From Psoroptes ovis (Eukaryota; Arthropoda; Arachnida; Sarcoptiformes; Psoroptidae): a stretch of 64,000 nucleotides of DNA. The stretch covers positions 930,001 to 994,000 of the forward strand of contig PQWQ01000008.1 in the NCBI GenBank assembly GCA_002943765.1, written 5' to 3'. The notes under the pieces are model-generated. The model was given only the letters and a program-made list of their open reading frames with translations, was not told the DNA's origin and did not search any database. Made by a program: the position numbers and the translations under genes. How positions within the stretch are numbered: position 1 is the first letter of the stretch; the number at the start of each line of letters is the position of its first letter. This document shows, piece after piece, positions 1 through 11,863 of this stretch.

Positions 1-392
1 TTTCCTTCTTCTTCAATGAATTTCATCAAAATTTCCAATGATAATTTACGAATTTTCAATGAAACCTTGTCTGATTTCAATGCTTTTATCAATGAATCAA
101 TTGTTGTTTCATATAAACCGATCAGCCATTGTTTGTATTTATTTAAATTAGTGAATTCATTGTCATTGTTGAATAAAATCATTTCATTTCGATCTAAAAA
201 ATTGGTCCATATTTTCATTAAACATCGAAGTAATGTTTCAATATGAAGAACATTATCATTTGCGGATCGTTGATCATCATCGTTGTTGATGTATTGTTCC
301 AATAAATTGATTAAATCAATCAGCTGATTTGTATTTTTACGATCTGCTAAAATTTCGGATGTTATTCGATTTAATTCTTGAATTTTGGTCAT
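1..392 (-). CDS. NOC4L: Nucleolar complex protein 4 (NOC4/NOC4L), N-terminal part, cut by window edge
   Basis: The minus strand reads an uninterrupted frame from an ATG at 392 to the window start, about 130 residues, so the C-terminal part is missing here. In other eukaryotes NOC4 is a nucleolar protein that pairs with NOP14 and is needed for small-subunit (40S) ribosome maturation and export. The tell-tale segment is NKYKQWLIGLYE followed about 25 residues later by LSLEILMKFIEEE, which parallels the KYKVWM...ALLKFVQLE block of animal NOC4L. The ATG is the first in frame and follows an A/T-rich leader. The gene is head to head with prefoldin subunit 3, with 248 bp between start codons. Identification rests on this short match from memory, so it is likely rather than certain. 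Confidence 0.75.
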   Translation of the reverse strand, partial: MTKIQELNRITSEILADRKNTNQLIDLINLLEQYINNDDDQRSANDNVLHIETLLRCLMKIWTNFLDRNEMILFNNDNEFTNLNKYKQWLIGLYETTIDSLIKALKSDKVSLKIRKLSLEILMKFIEEEG

Positions 393-640
393 TTTTTTTA
401 GTTTTTAAAATTTGAATAAAACGTGAAAATTTCCACTATTTTGACCGTATCGAATATCACATGGAGTGTTTTTTATTTCACTGTAACACAGTAATAAAGA
501 CGCTATTTCGACTTGAGTGGTCTCGAAAATTTTTCCCAAACAATGCCTGATGTTTTAATTGTTTTGATTTGAAAGTAGCCGAAAATTTTGATTTAAATTT
601 GTTTAAATTAAAGCAAATTAAGCAAAATTAAAGCATCGAA
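393..640. promoter_or_regulatory. Shared bidirectional promoter region between NOC4 and prefoldin 3
   Basis: These 248 bases separate two divergent start codons. The stretch is A/T-rich with no evident TATA box and includes both 5' leaders. Its role as a promoter is inferred from gene arrangement only. Confidence 0.5.
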
Positions 641-1471
641 ATGTCATCCGAACCAGTGGTAAACAGTGTTGGAATACCTGAAGCAGAATTTCTGGTGAGT
701 TATTTGAAATTAATGATTTTCAAGACAATTAATCTTTAATTTTTCAATTAACCAAAACAGCAAGATGTCGATACATTTATGAAAAAACCTGAAAATCAAT
801 CAGCCACCGATGTAATTAAACGTTTAGATGAATTATATATGAAATATAAATTTATGGAACAAAATTTACATCTCAAAAAGAATAAATTACTGCAACAATA
901 TCCTGATATTGAAAAAAATTTAGAAATATTAAAAACATTGAAACTGAAACATGTAATTATTGTTTGGATTGAATTAATTTTGATTTGATTAACCTAATTT
1001 CAATGATAATCATTGACCTTCGATAGGAAAAACAACAAGAATTGGACGCCAACTATCAGCTCGATTATCACCTGTATACACGAGCAGCAATTCCACCTAC
1101 AAACAATGTTTGTCTTTGGCTCGGCGTACGTAAATCACATTGATTGATTGTTTTGAATTCTTTAATTTCAATTAATCACCATTCGAACAAAACAGGCAAA
1201 CGTCATGTTGGAATATTCAATCGAAGAAGCTGAAGAATTGTTGAATAAAAATCTTATACAAGCAGAAAAATCGCTGAAACAAATCGAACTGGATATTGAT
1301 TTTTTAAAAGATCAAATTACAACAACCGAAGTGAATATGGCACGTGTTTATAATTGGGATGTTCGAAAACGTCAAACGGCGGCGGCGACAGGTAAATCAA
1401 CAACAGCAATTAACAATGAATCAGATGATTTACAATCAATGGTCGATGATAAAAGCAAATCAATCAAATGA
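641..1471 (+). CDS. VBP1: Prefoldin subunit 3 (von Hippel-Lindau binding protein 1)
   Basis: Four exons, 641-694, 761-952, 1027-1125 and 1196-1471, all with GT/AG borders, give 206 residues, close to the usual length of about 190-200. Prefoldin 3 is an alpha-type subunit of the hexameric cytosolic prefoldin chaperone, which passes nascent actin and tubulin to the CCT chaperonin. Recognisable blocks are GIPEAEF near the N terminus, YMKYKFMEQNL, IPPTNNVCLWLGANVMLEY and the highly conserved TTTEVNMARVYNWDV near the C terminus. The two long helices at either end fit the alpha-prefoldin coiled coil. All three introns fall between codons and are 66-74 bp. A polyadenylation hexamer AATAAA lies at 1603-1608. 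The gene converges on DBF4, whose stop codon is at 1661. Confidence 0.96.
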
Positions 1472-1602
1472 TAATTGTTGATTTCGGGCCGATAATCGAA
1501 ACAATATTGTCACAATTAATGAATTATGATGCATCCTTTCTCTTTTCTCGATTATTTAAAAGATTTTATTTTTTCAAATCCTAAAATGATGATGATAATA
1601 AT

Positions 1603-1608
1603 AATAAA
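1603..1608 (+). terminator. Polyadenylation signal AATAAA of prefoldin 3
   Basis: AATAAA lies 132 bases past the prefoldin 3 stop codon and before the convergent DBF4 stop, so it is a plausible 3'-end signal. Confidence 0.45.
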
Positions 1609-1660
1609 ATTTTGGTAATAATTAAAATTGATTATCATTAATTCTGTTTGTTTGTTCCTT

Positions 1661-3551
1661 TCAAATACTTTGATTCATTGAATCTATTAGTTGTTCATTT
1701 TCATTTCGAACCGATTGCTGTGTTTGCGATTGATTATGGCTTGAATTATTATTTTGTGTCAATAAATCATGTATGACAAGAAGGCCACGTGTTTTAGTTG
1801 CCGAACTCCATGTTTTTGTATTGATCGAATGTAGCTTGGTGATTGGTGGTGTTTTTGTTTTGTTTTTGGTCATTTCTAATGATTTCGATTGATGATGATG
1901 ATAATTTGATAATTCTGGACTTTTATTATTTACATTATTTGAGCTATTTTCGGCGATCGATTCATCATTTCGAACCATTATCGGTTTATTAGTTAAATCG
2001 GCCAAAGTTTTGCCATCATTCATCGGTGGATTCAATGATGATTGTGATGAATTTTCAACGGTATTTTCATCTTCGATCGTCGACGATGATGATGATGATG
2101 ATGACAATATGATTGAAGATTTTTTAATAAATGGCGGTAATGAATTGATAACACCGATTAGCTCATTGAAATTTTCATTATTAGCCAAAAATTCTGAATG
2201 TTTTTTGTAATTTAAATGCTATTTCAAAAAAAATGATTGATCGAAATACATTAATAAATTATTGATTAATCGATATTCATTGGGAGCAAAAAAAACATGT
2301 GGTTAGCTCCCAAACAAATGAAATGGCTGGCTGCACACTTACCGTTTCAAAATCATCATAATCTTTATGACATATTTCACAATAAATGAAATTTTTTCTT
2401 TTACGATTTTCGGCCACTTTATTGACAGTTGTTTGTGTTAAATTATTATTACCATTATTATTATTGATTAGTGTTTGATTATTATTGGTACTAATTGATT
2501 TACCATTCATCATTAATATTGGGGTATTGGCGGCTGGTGTTGTTGCAGTACCAGTCGTTGTCAATATTGGTGTCGTAAGCATTGTACATTTTTCATTCAA
2601 CTGTTTATATAGTGCCGTATTTGTTGTTGGTACATTTGATTTGTTTGATTGCTGCGATTGATTATTATTATTGTTATTAGTGTTTAGCTGTTTACTCATT
2701 AATATCGGTTTCGCCTTGAAAAATGGACAAGATTCTTGTTGATATTCGAAATTCATTTCTGGCCATTCGGGCAATTCTTTATATGTTGGACGATATTTAT
2801 TACTATTATCAGTTATTTTGATGAAAGGTGGACATAACTTGCGCAGTGTGACCGATGTCGGTGTCGATGATTGTTGTGAATCATTTAATAAATTTGTTGG
2901 TTGTTGCTTTGAGCTTTTACGAGAATTTTCTTTCAAATATTTTTCACAAAAATCCAACAGCTTTTGTGTACGTACAATTCTTATGTTAAAGTTACGTGCC
3001 AACTCAAGAATATCGGCCGATGATGTTGATGATGATAATGATTGTGGTGTTTGATTGTTTAGATTCGATGATTCAAGCAATAATTTGCCCCTAGACTATT
3101 ATTGATTAATTATAAACAATTAATTGAAAACACAATCAATTAGATTGACTTACAAATGCATTATTATTGATCGTCGTGGATATCGGTGAACAATGTTGAT
3201 CAACAACATTGTTCGATGTGATCGCTTTCATCGGCGTAGTCGTTGTTGCTGCTGATGTCGCTAAAGAATTTAATTTATCATTTTTTGGTCGACTTGTTAC
3301 GACAACATTCGTATTTTTAGTGATAAACATGTCAATTTTCTGGAATCAATCACAATTGAAAATCATCAAAATTGAATTAAATCATTAAAATCATGATTAC
3401 TTACACCGCCTAATTTAACAATTTGTGTGGTCAACAGCTGATTTAATTGTGGTGAATTTTTTTGATCCAAATGAAATGAATATTTTTCAAATGGCCTTAC
3501 ATTATGATGATGGCTGCTGTTGCTGTTGGCGTTGGTTGTTTTTTGATTCAT
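1661..3551 (-). CDS. DBF4: DBF4-type regulatory subunit of CDC7 kinase (chiffon homologue)
   Basis: Four minus-strand exons, 3551-3405, 3339-3154, 3095-2343 and 2218-1661, join in frame to 547 residues. DBF4 activates CDC7 kinase, which phosphorylates MCM helicase to fire replication origins in S phase. Motif N (a BRCT-like fold) spans roughly residues 18-150, with QIVKLGG across the first splice and SRGKLL at the start of exon 3. Motif M is near residues 199-237, with PPFIKITD, YRPTY and CPFF. Motif C is a CCHH zinc finger formed across the last intron, Cys350, Cys353, His363 and His369, the intron splitting it after FET. The last exon and much of exon 3 are Asn/Ser/Gln-rich low-complexity sequence. 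The acceptor at 3095 was chosen over a nearer AG at 3091 because only it keeps the frame open and restores SRGKLL. Confidence 0.9.
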
Positions 3552-3906
3552 TTTTTTCCCGCTGTTTTTCTTAATTAATTTTATAAAATTTCCAATTTTT
3601 TAATTACAATTAAATCGTGTTTAATTTCAATCAAACAGCAAGGATAACGAATGAAACAACCCAAAAATGAAAAACCGCCAAAAATTGTTTTTTGGCTCAA
3701 AATCGAACGTGTGTGTGTGTGTTTGCGAGCTTGATGTGAACAGACAGCAAAAACAAACACACAGAAAAAAGAGCCAACCACAGAAAAGAGCGCGAAAATT
3801 TCAAAATTTTTTAAATTTTTCAAATTTTTTCTTTATTTCAATGTTCAAGTGTTCCTGTAATATTGTAATCAAAGGGATTTTTTTCCAGTTCATTTAACCA
3901 AATTGA
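3552..3906. other. Intergenic spacer between DBF4 start and RhoGAP stop
   Basis: About 355 bases holding the DBF4 5' leader, a short GT/CA run near 3710-3722, and A/T-rich 3' sequence of the RhoGAP gene. No gene seen. Confidence 0.6.
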
Positions 3907-6900
3907 TTAATCTAAATTAGCAAATATATCATTTGCATAACAAATCATTAATTCAATGACACGTATTTTCAAATGTACATCCAACAATATATGCATTTTT
4001 GATGATGTTTTATTATTGATGGTAGTAGTAGTGGTGGTGGTATGATCATTGTTATCATGGTGATTATGATTAAAATTAATTTTAATTCTATTTTTCTTGT
4101 TTATCATATTATTTAGGCTAAAATTAAATGATTGATTATCATTTTCTAGTATCGTTGTTGGCGGTGATGATTTCGATATGTTTTTATCATCATTTTTAAG
4201 CGAAAAACTTCGTTGGACGCTTCGGTTGTTTGGACTATTGTATTTGCGGCTGAAATCGAGATTACTGAAGGATAATTGGATGACCAAAATATTATTATGC
4301 AATTAATTAATCAAATACAATCAACACTTACCTTTCATCACGAAATATAATCGGTGCAAATATGATGGCCAACGAATTGGCCGTCATTTCGGTGATATGT
4401 TGCCGATCAACAATACGTTTAAAATGATATATTAGAAATGCTAAATTATTACGATATGTTGGTGATAAATAACTGACTAGTCGTCGTAGTTCAAACACCA
4501 ATATGGTAATACCAGATTGAGTGTACGGGATTTTACGTGCTGGCCACTCACTACCGATTGTAATCAGTTCTTTTTGAATATGATCATTGAATATCGGTGT
4601 CGATATCTGGTTCGAAACGAAACATTGAAATTAAAATCAAATTGAATCATTTGATCGAAGATAATCCAAAGTTACTTACACATATCAGATAATGCTTGAC
4701 AACACTAGCTAAATCATGTGGACTTGATTGTGACAAATCGATCAAATGTGAACCAAATTCAAAACTAAGACATAAATTTTCAATCATTTCAATGTTTCCT
4801 TCAATTTTATAAATACCACGTATGGTATGTATTGGCCGTCGTTCAATTTCGGCTATACACGTATATAATACATCTGATATTTGATTATTATCCGATATTT
4901 CCAGTCCGAACACGTTCAATCTTGGTGGCATTAGTTTGTTTGGACATGTGACCGATATGTTTTGTAGACATTTTTTATGGCCAGTCAGCTTGCACTGTCG
5001 GAATTATGAATTGGTTTCGGAAATACCCCGAAAGGGTTATGATCATATCAATAATTAATGAAACCATTTAAATTCAAAGGTTCATACCTGCAAACATTCG
5101 TAGCAATAAAAATAAATATTCAATGTACAAATATGACATTTAATTGGTCGGACGTGATACGCCCATACGATCGATAAACGTTGATATTTATGTTGTTTAA
5201 CCATTAAACGTGGCCTTACGTTTATGTATCGTGCTTGAAATTCGTTAGAAAAATGTGAAATGAAATAAACAAAATTCAAAGAAATTCAATTCAATTGCGG
5301 CTCTGCGATACGGTCTTAGCCCGTGATGCTCTTGGCGATGCTCTTTCGCTTGCCAACTGCTGGTACCGAGCGTCGCTCGGGCATCTCATAGCTTGTTTTA
5401 AGGTCTATTTCATCATGAGACACCGACAGCTCTTGAGTCAATCACCGAGGAACAATGACGACAATCATAAGGTCGTTCGAAGAAAAGAACCACTTTTAAT
5501 GATTCTTCTTCGGTGATCATTGAGTAAATTGATTTCGATTTCAAATTTTACCCCACTTATACCCTCCACCTCAGTACCCATACAAATGAATCCTTTGAAA
5601 TTATTTAATTTCCATGTGTTAAAAGAGTTGGACTCAATTCTCAATCAATTTCAATTAAAAACATCTGTCAACAACGGGGGGTGTAATGATTGCGATGAGA
5701 AAATTGTTTGATAGCCGACAAATGCGCATTCACATTTGATTCATCTGTGTTTTTGAAGTGCTAATTGAATTTTCAAAAACACAAATGAACAAACAAACAA
5801 ACAAAAAAAACAATTAATTTAAATTACCGAACAAATATATTCAAGGATTCAACCCTTTTCAATTATTTAATGTTTGAATATTTCAATTACGCGCCAACTC
5901 CACAGGCGCCGCTCAGGCACCAAGGAATCTATGGTTCTCCAATGAGAATTGCACTGATGTTGTCGAGTGGAAAGCATAGATCACCCAGAAAACTTTCGAA
6001 AATTTTGAAATCGGTAATTAAAAAAAAAAGGGTTAATGAAGTTTTTTTTCCTTGAAATTTTTCCTAGAAATTTTCCCTGGAATCCATTTTGGGTTACGGG
6101 AAAATTTCTTTCTGGTCTGCATGTGGCCGCGTGGCCTTGGTTTGCCCCGCAGAGGATCCGCAGGGCCCCTTGGAAACTCGTAAAGGGGCTGCGACCGTTT
6201 TTTTCGCTGGTTTCGCAAAGACTTGCAAACCAAGATCATTCAATTTCAATCAATTATCAAAGGTCATAACCTACCGAGCTTTTTCAGCGTTGCATTCGTA
6301 CGCTTCGATTCAATATCATTGCTTGGATGCGTATTATTCGATGTCAATCGATTATTGTCTACGGCTGATATTTTTGATGCGGTCGAATTCGGTCCAATTT
6401 GACCAATCGTATTGATAAGAATATCCGATTTTGCACGTGATATTATTGATTTCAATGATGATTGTTTATCATTGGCAAGTGATGACGCATTGGCGGTGAC
6501 GTTGTTGGCGGCGATAGCGGCGTTTGCACCATGATTTCTTGAATGATAATGATTAAAGGCGGCCGATTCGGATGAATATCTTCGATTGCTCACTGAAATG
6601 AAATAAAAAACAACAAGAATTAAAGGGCTTTGGCCTCTAAGCAAGCCGTGCATCGCGCAAGATGATAGAGAAACTCGGTCAAGCCAGTGGTACCATGATC
6701 GTATCAACTCTGACAATTTGGTCGCACCGCTTGGACCTTTGACTTTTGATGATGGTGATGGTGATAGATCGGGCCCAGATGGCCCTTGAATAAACGTCAA
6801 ACAAAATGAAAAAATTTTCAGGAATTTAGCCTCAGGCGTTGAGAAATTTTTCGAAAAAATAAAATTTCAGTGAACATTCGGATCAAGAATTTTGGGAGAT

Positions 6901-8918
6901 TCCCGGTTGTTTGCGTGCGCAGATTTACGGGAAAATTTACGCGTTGGCGAAATTGTGACCAGTGAAGCGTTGGGGAGATTAGATAAAACTCAAACCATTC
7001 AAGGATAATGGCTATGATATGATTTCATCATGATTGACTCAAAGCAAACGTCAAAGAATTCCTGACTGTCTTGAAATAGAGACTATTGAGGATTCAAGGG
7101 GGTTTATGGCTTATGGATCATCCCCTTGCACCAAATCATTGAATGCCTACTTTCATTTGATGACGTAATTATGGTTATTCCTAAGAATTCATGTTTTATT
7201 TTTATGGTTTGTTTAGGCCCATGGATCATCGTTGATTGGTTAGTGGGTCCTGAGTTTGTTTCTGAAGACCGTTTTTTAAGGTTTTTTAAGACCGATCTAT
7301 TTAGGGGTCATAATAATTTCATAGATCATTGGATTCCTTGGGAAAATTAGTTTACCGATATTACTGACTTTGATTAATTTATCCGGTATTTTTTGAGTGT
7401 ACCGAAACGGTTTGTGCCTATCCGGCAATCGGACACCTCGAATTGATCAAAGAACAAACTTTTCGGACAGCCTAATGATGCGAAAAATGGCAGAGAAATG
7501 GATAATAAAAATCTGAGTAAGGGTTAACCCTTTTGAGTTCGAATTTCAGTATGTTTGATTGACGAATGCACAAGAACTAAGGCATCAAAGATGTTGAAGC
7601 TCATTGAGAGAGAAAATTTCCGGGAAACAATTTGGAAATTTTAACGGCAAAATTTTACGGGAAAATTCCTAAAAGGCACCCACCTACTCCCACACACACA
7701 TATACGTGACCTGATTATTCTGAATACCTTATTTGATGAATGATTTGAATAATTCAATTATTCGTAAATGTTTTCTCCTTCTTCCCCTCCTCTCTTCACC
7801 CCTATTTGATGTCTTAAACATTCTACCTTTCAATTCCGAGGAAATTTTCGCAAAAAAAACACGTCAAAACCCTTTGGGCTCGACAGGCGGCGGGTAGGCA
7901 CCATTCAATGAAAGGTAGTTTGCCATATGCCACATGCAAATAAGACTGTAAAAGGGGTTATGAATTAAAATAAATCGATGAATGAGGAGGAGGAGAAAAT
8001 TTTCCGAGAATTTTTTCTGTTCATCGTAAAATTAAAATGATTTTGATTTATTTTGTCGGGAAAATTTCCTGGAAGAAAAAAAAATGAACAAAAATTCAAT
8101 TACCATAAATTTTCGTTTCGATAAGCCTTAAAGCGTTTAAGCCTTTGAACACTTATGCACACATATGCTTTTGAAGCGTATGATTAAATGATCATATGAT
8201 CAAGGGAATGAATTGATTGGTTTTTCGTTATGCGGTTTTGATTTATTTCGATTCGATTTTAAATGATTATTTTAAAGGTTCTAAAAGGTTTCTAAAAGGT
8301 TAAAGCATTAAAAGGATGGTTTTTTCATGAGATTTTGAAAGTTCAATTCGAATGCTCAAAGGTAGCGAATGCTGTGTTTTTCAAACCGATCAAAGGGTTA
8401 AAATCAATCATCATTTTCGGAGGTTTTCAAAAAGGTTAACGTTTACCTCGTTTTCAAAGGGTTGAAAAGGGTAAAAATTATTTTGGTTTTTACAGATTTC
8501 AGAGGGTCCAAAGTATTGAATTTATCATGGTCTTCAAAGGTTATCAAAAAGATTAAAATTATCATGGTTTTTGAAAATTTCAAAGGGTTACCAAGGTTTC
8601 GAAAAGGTTTTAAATCATTCAAATCAAAATAGAAAATTCATATAAATACCTTGACCATAATAATAATCAGAATCTTTAAGACAATAATATGGATATTTAG
8701 CCGTAGGCAATAGAGTACAATCATTATTATTGATAATTGTATTGAATGAATTTCGACGCAATACATCATCATCTTTAATATGATTATGATTACGATCATC
8801 ATTAATTTCATTATTATTATTATTATTATTCAAAGAATCATTCTGCTGCTGATGTTGTTGCTGCGGTTGATGATTTTGATTCAAATTAAACGTAACACTA
8901 AGACGCTGGCGATTCTGG

Positions 8919-8952
<34 letters not shown>

Positions 8953-8977
8953 TTCTGTGATTCTGATGGTTGAGCAT
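3907..8977 (-). CDS. C1-RhoGAP protein related to the ARHGAP29/ARHGAP45/GMIP group
   Basis: Six minus-strand exons, 8977-8650, 6592-6275, 5233-5088, 4994-4680, 4606-4332 and 4264-3907, total 1740 nt and read 579 residues without a stop. Proteins of this group speed GTP hydrolysis by Rho GTPases. Residues about 1-215 are Gln/Asn-rich and unrecognised. About 216-285 is a C1-type zinc domain with CHIC, C-x2-C, HKKC and a last Cys. About 290-450 is RhoGAP, recognised by PRLNVFGLEI, TCIAEIERR, FEFGSHLIDLSQSSPHD and LIYHFKRIV. Family members usually carry an N-terminal F-BAR domain; none is seen. The arginine-finger position is Lys327 (GIYK instead of GIYR). Linking exons 1 and 2 to the domain exons rests on matching splice phases across 1.0- and 2.1-kb repeat-filled introns, so the 5' half is less certain than the rest. 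Confidence 0.78.
5234..6274. other. Repeat-filled intron of the RhoGAP gene
   Basis: This 1.0-kb intron is far longer than the roughly 70-110-bp introns downstream. It contains a locally GC- and CpG-rich patch (about 5295-5510) and another near 6120-6200, set in A/T-rich sequence. I see no coding exon that fits the splice phases. Confidence 0.5.
6593..8649. other. Large repeat-rich intron of the RhoGAP gene
   Basis: A 2.1-kb intron with degenerate repeats of the type GGAAAATTTCC and AAAGGTTTTCAAAAGG, especially 7600-7660 and 8270-8620, plus a half-copy of the mariner-like inverted repeat near 7449-7472 (actttt/cggacagcc). No exon recognised. Confidence 0.5.
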
Positions 8978-9551
8978 TTTTCCGAAGAATTTTTTTTGTT
9001 GATTTTCAAAGAATTCAAAAAAAACTTGGAAATTCTGGACGAACAGAGATAATTCTGGCGAAATTCTGGCAGAATTCGGACGAAATTCGGGTGGAATTCC
9101 GGTAGAATTTGAACAGAAATTCACTGAAGATTCACCAAGGAAAAAATTCATACGAAATTTACTGTGAATTCTACGAATTTCTACGACTCGAAAATAAACA
9201 ATTCAAATTTAATGAATTTGAATCAACTATGAATTCAAATGTGAATGAATCAAATTGCAACACATTATTTGTACACACACACACACAACAAATGTTTTAC
9301 AGTTACAATATTTGGTTTTTGTTTTTGTTTTAAATTTTATTTATTTTTTGAATTTAAAAAAAAAAGATAATCAAATATTTTGAATACAAATAATACAAAT
9401 ATATCATTCTGTTTAATGATATTTGAAAATCATTCGGTATTCAAAGGGTTAAATTTTGAATTTTGAAGTTTTTCGAAATTTATTTTGTCGGCTCGAGCCT
9501 TTGTTGTTTCACTGTATTAATCAGTTTAAATTCGAAACTGGAGTTAATTTG
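8978..9551. other. Upstream region of the RhoGAP gene
   Basis: The first 200 bases are rich in degenerate GAATTC/CGAAATTC words, followed by a CA run near 9273-9287 and A/T-rich sequence. It should hold the RhoGAP promoter, but no specific signal is recognised. Confidence 0.4.
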
Positions 9552-9661
9552 AACTGAATTAAATTTAATCATGAACTGAATTAATTTTAATCATGAACTG
9601 AATTAATTTTAATCATGAATTGAATTAATTTTAATCATGAATTGAATTAAATTTAATTGTG
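9552..9661. repeat. Tandem array, 22-bp unit, five copies
   Basis: Units start at 9552, 9574, 9596, 9618 and 9640 and follow aactgaattaaatttaatca plus two bases, with only a few substitutions. More diverged relatives continue to about 9850. Confidence 0.85.
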
Positions 9662-10210
9662 AACACTTGATTCGAATGTCGAATTTCAATTGTTGTAATC
9701 GATTCTTGTCCAGAAAAAAAACTGAATTAAATTAAATTTAAACTAAATTAAATTTGAACTGAATTAAATTTAATCATATAAACCGAATTAAATTCAATTA
9801 GGAACTGAATTAAATTTAATTATAAAATGAATTAATTTTAATTTAATTCGAATTAAATTTGATGGCTATGGCGATTGATTTGGTGATTTCATCCGGTGAT
9901 TCGTTTCGATCATTTGATTTTGATGATTTTTCATGTCTCTTTGCCGTAAACTGTGTTGGATAAACTGAATATCGATGAATCAAATCAAATAAAAACTGAA
10001 TCAATCGTTTCAATCATTTCAAATGAAATCAAATCTAATTCATTTCAAATCAAATTCAAATAACTTAAATAATTTGTCGAGAAAAAGTAAATTGAATTTT
10101 AATTTAAATTTCAATTATTACAAATAGAAATGAAAAACAGAACAGAATTAAATTTAATTATTGATTGAATTAATCAATTTATTGACAGAAAATTTTGAAA
10201 AATTATAGAT
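9662..10210. other. A/T-rich intergenic DNA
   Basis: Decayed relatives of the GAATTAAATTTAAT motif and plain A/T-rich sequence. No gene seen. Confidence 0.5.
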
Positions 10211-10285
10211 TGATGATGATGATGATGATGGAGAACAAGCAAGATAACCCTTGTTCCGTTATCACAAGGGTGTTAGTCGTATGGT
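10211..10285 (+). repeat. Dispersed repeat with GATGAT run and conserved stem-loop, copy 1
   Basis: A GATGAT run is followed by unique sequence containing the inverted repeat acccttgt ... acaagggt (8-bp stem, 9-base loop). A reverse-complement copy with only about three differences lies at 32102-32174. Confidence 0.75.
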
Positions 10286-10707
10286 GTGACCATTATAGAT
10301 TGATTGAATTAATAATCAATAATTTAATTAATTTTATGAAACTAAATTAAATTTCATAAAAAATTCCATGCCGAATTAATCGAAGAATTTCAATTTCGAA
10401 ATCATTTTTGATTGAATCATGTTTGATTCGACATGATCCCAATCAGAAATGATTCCATCAAGAAATGATTTCAATCAAAAATGATTAAATTTGAATGATT
10501 CAAACTTGTTTGATGCAATAATAATGATGTACACAGCCATACACATTGAGACATACAGACACTGAGACATACCCAGAGACATACAGACACTGAGAGAGAC
10601 AATCACATACAGAGACAATCACACACACACCGATAGACAACACATGGACACCAATTGATGACGATTCAGATTCAGATACATTGACAGATACACTGATCAG
10701 ATACACG

Positions 10708-10790
10708 ACACTGATACTTGAAACACTGATACTTGAAACACTGATACTTGAAACACTGATACTTGAAACACTGATACTTGAAACACTGAA
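10708..10790. repeat. Tandem array, 15-bp unit, 5.5 copies
   Basis: The unit acactgatacttgaa is repeated five times without change and then partly. Read on the minus strand it gives a repeated VSVFQ, which creates a spurious open frame. Confidence 0.95.
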
Positions 10791-11017
10791 ACGGTCCGAT
10801 GAAACATGTTTCGGTGGAATTTTTTTCGTTGATTTTCAATGATTCTGTTTGCCGATTCGGACTGAATCCATACCCGAATCCATAGCTTGAATAGCTTCAA
10901 ACTGCAAGTGAAATCCTCTTTGGTTGTTTGATTCTGTTTCTTGTTGGAATTTTTTGGGTATTTTTTTCCATCAGAATTCAATTATATTCTCATAAACACA
11001 CACTGACACACACTGAT

Positions 11018-11042
11018 AGATAGATAGATAGATAGATACACA
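11018..11042. repeat. GATA microsatellite
   Basis: Five uninterrupted GATA units flanked by CACACTGACACA-type words. Confidence 0.85.
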
Positions 11043-11777
11043 GGCACAGGCCTTTATCATAACTATGACGTTTCAGATGTTTTAGTGCCGATACGATTTG
11101 CTTGTTTCGATATTTCTGATCAGATTCTGCTCCGAAAGAATAGTCTTTGGTGAATTGAGAATTTCGAGTTTTTCGGTTTCGAATTTCGAAATTCGTTTTC
11201 GAATCGGTGAAATAATTTCAAGGTTTCCAATGGAGGAATATTCTCGTTTGAAATACGAATATTGCACCGATGACAGATCCATTCGGGTGGATACGAATCC
11301 CCCCAGGACACGGATTCATCGATGAAGGAATCGACATGACTTACCGGTCTAAGATTGAATCAGATCAGATAAGAAAGATCGGAAACATCGGGAAATATGA
11401 TCGGATACTGTGTGTATCCGGCTGTTTTCTTATTACTTTCTTTGAAATCGGAAAAAAACATCGAAAGAATCATCGCGAAATTCTTAAAGAATCTTATCAA
11501 ACAAATAGTTTACTTTAGGTGATAATCAACAAAGATTGTTATCCTGAAGGTTGTCCGAAAAATTCGTTCGGATATTCCCCATTGATTTCGCTGCTAAATT
11601 CTGCCGATGAATTTTCAGTACTACGATCGGTGAGAATTTTATTAAATTCTTATTTGCATTATTTCTTAATCAAATCAAATGATCATAGTGTTATCATAAT
11701 AATGATTGATGGATAGAAAATTTTATTAAGAAACACATACCAAAAATAATATATGATTGGCACCATTCTGTGATTAC

Positions 11778-11863
11778 GGTGTCCGAAAAGTTTTGGCTGA
11801 TTCTTTGGTTGATTTCCCTCTTGATTTCAATTGATTAGATCCGGCAAAACTTTTCGGACAACC
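11778..11863. mobile_element. Type-B mariner-like inverted-repeat element
   Basis: Ends ggtgtccgaaaagtttt and aaaacttttcggacaacc are inverted copies of each other. Total length is about 86 bp and there is no coding capacity. Confidence 0.75.

Noticed and set aside
2010..2210. Plus-strand frame with an Asp run
   Set aside because: It is the antisense of a poly-Ser stretch in the DBF4 last exon; no start context or homology.
5295..5516. GC-richer 73-residue frame near 5.3 kb
   Set aside because: It lies inside a RhoGAP intron and has no recognisable domain; CpG-rich repeat debris is more likely.
6593..6800. Frame extension upstream of RhoGAP exon 2
   Set aside because: A strong acceptor (tttcag) at 6593-6598 separates it from the exon, and no ATG with protein-like sequence precedes it.
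8978..9151. N-terminal extension of the RhoGAP first exon
   Set aside because: The open frame upstream of the ATG at 8977 reads repeat words (GAATTC/TCTGG) and has no splice acceptor or ATG support.
10697..10981. Minus-strand frame with repeated VSVFQ
   Set aside because: Direct product of the 15-bp tandem array.
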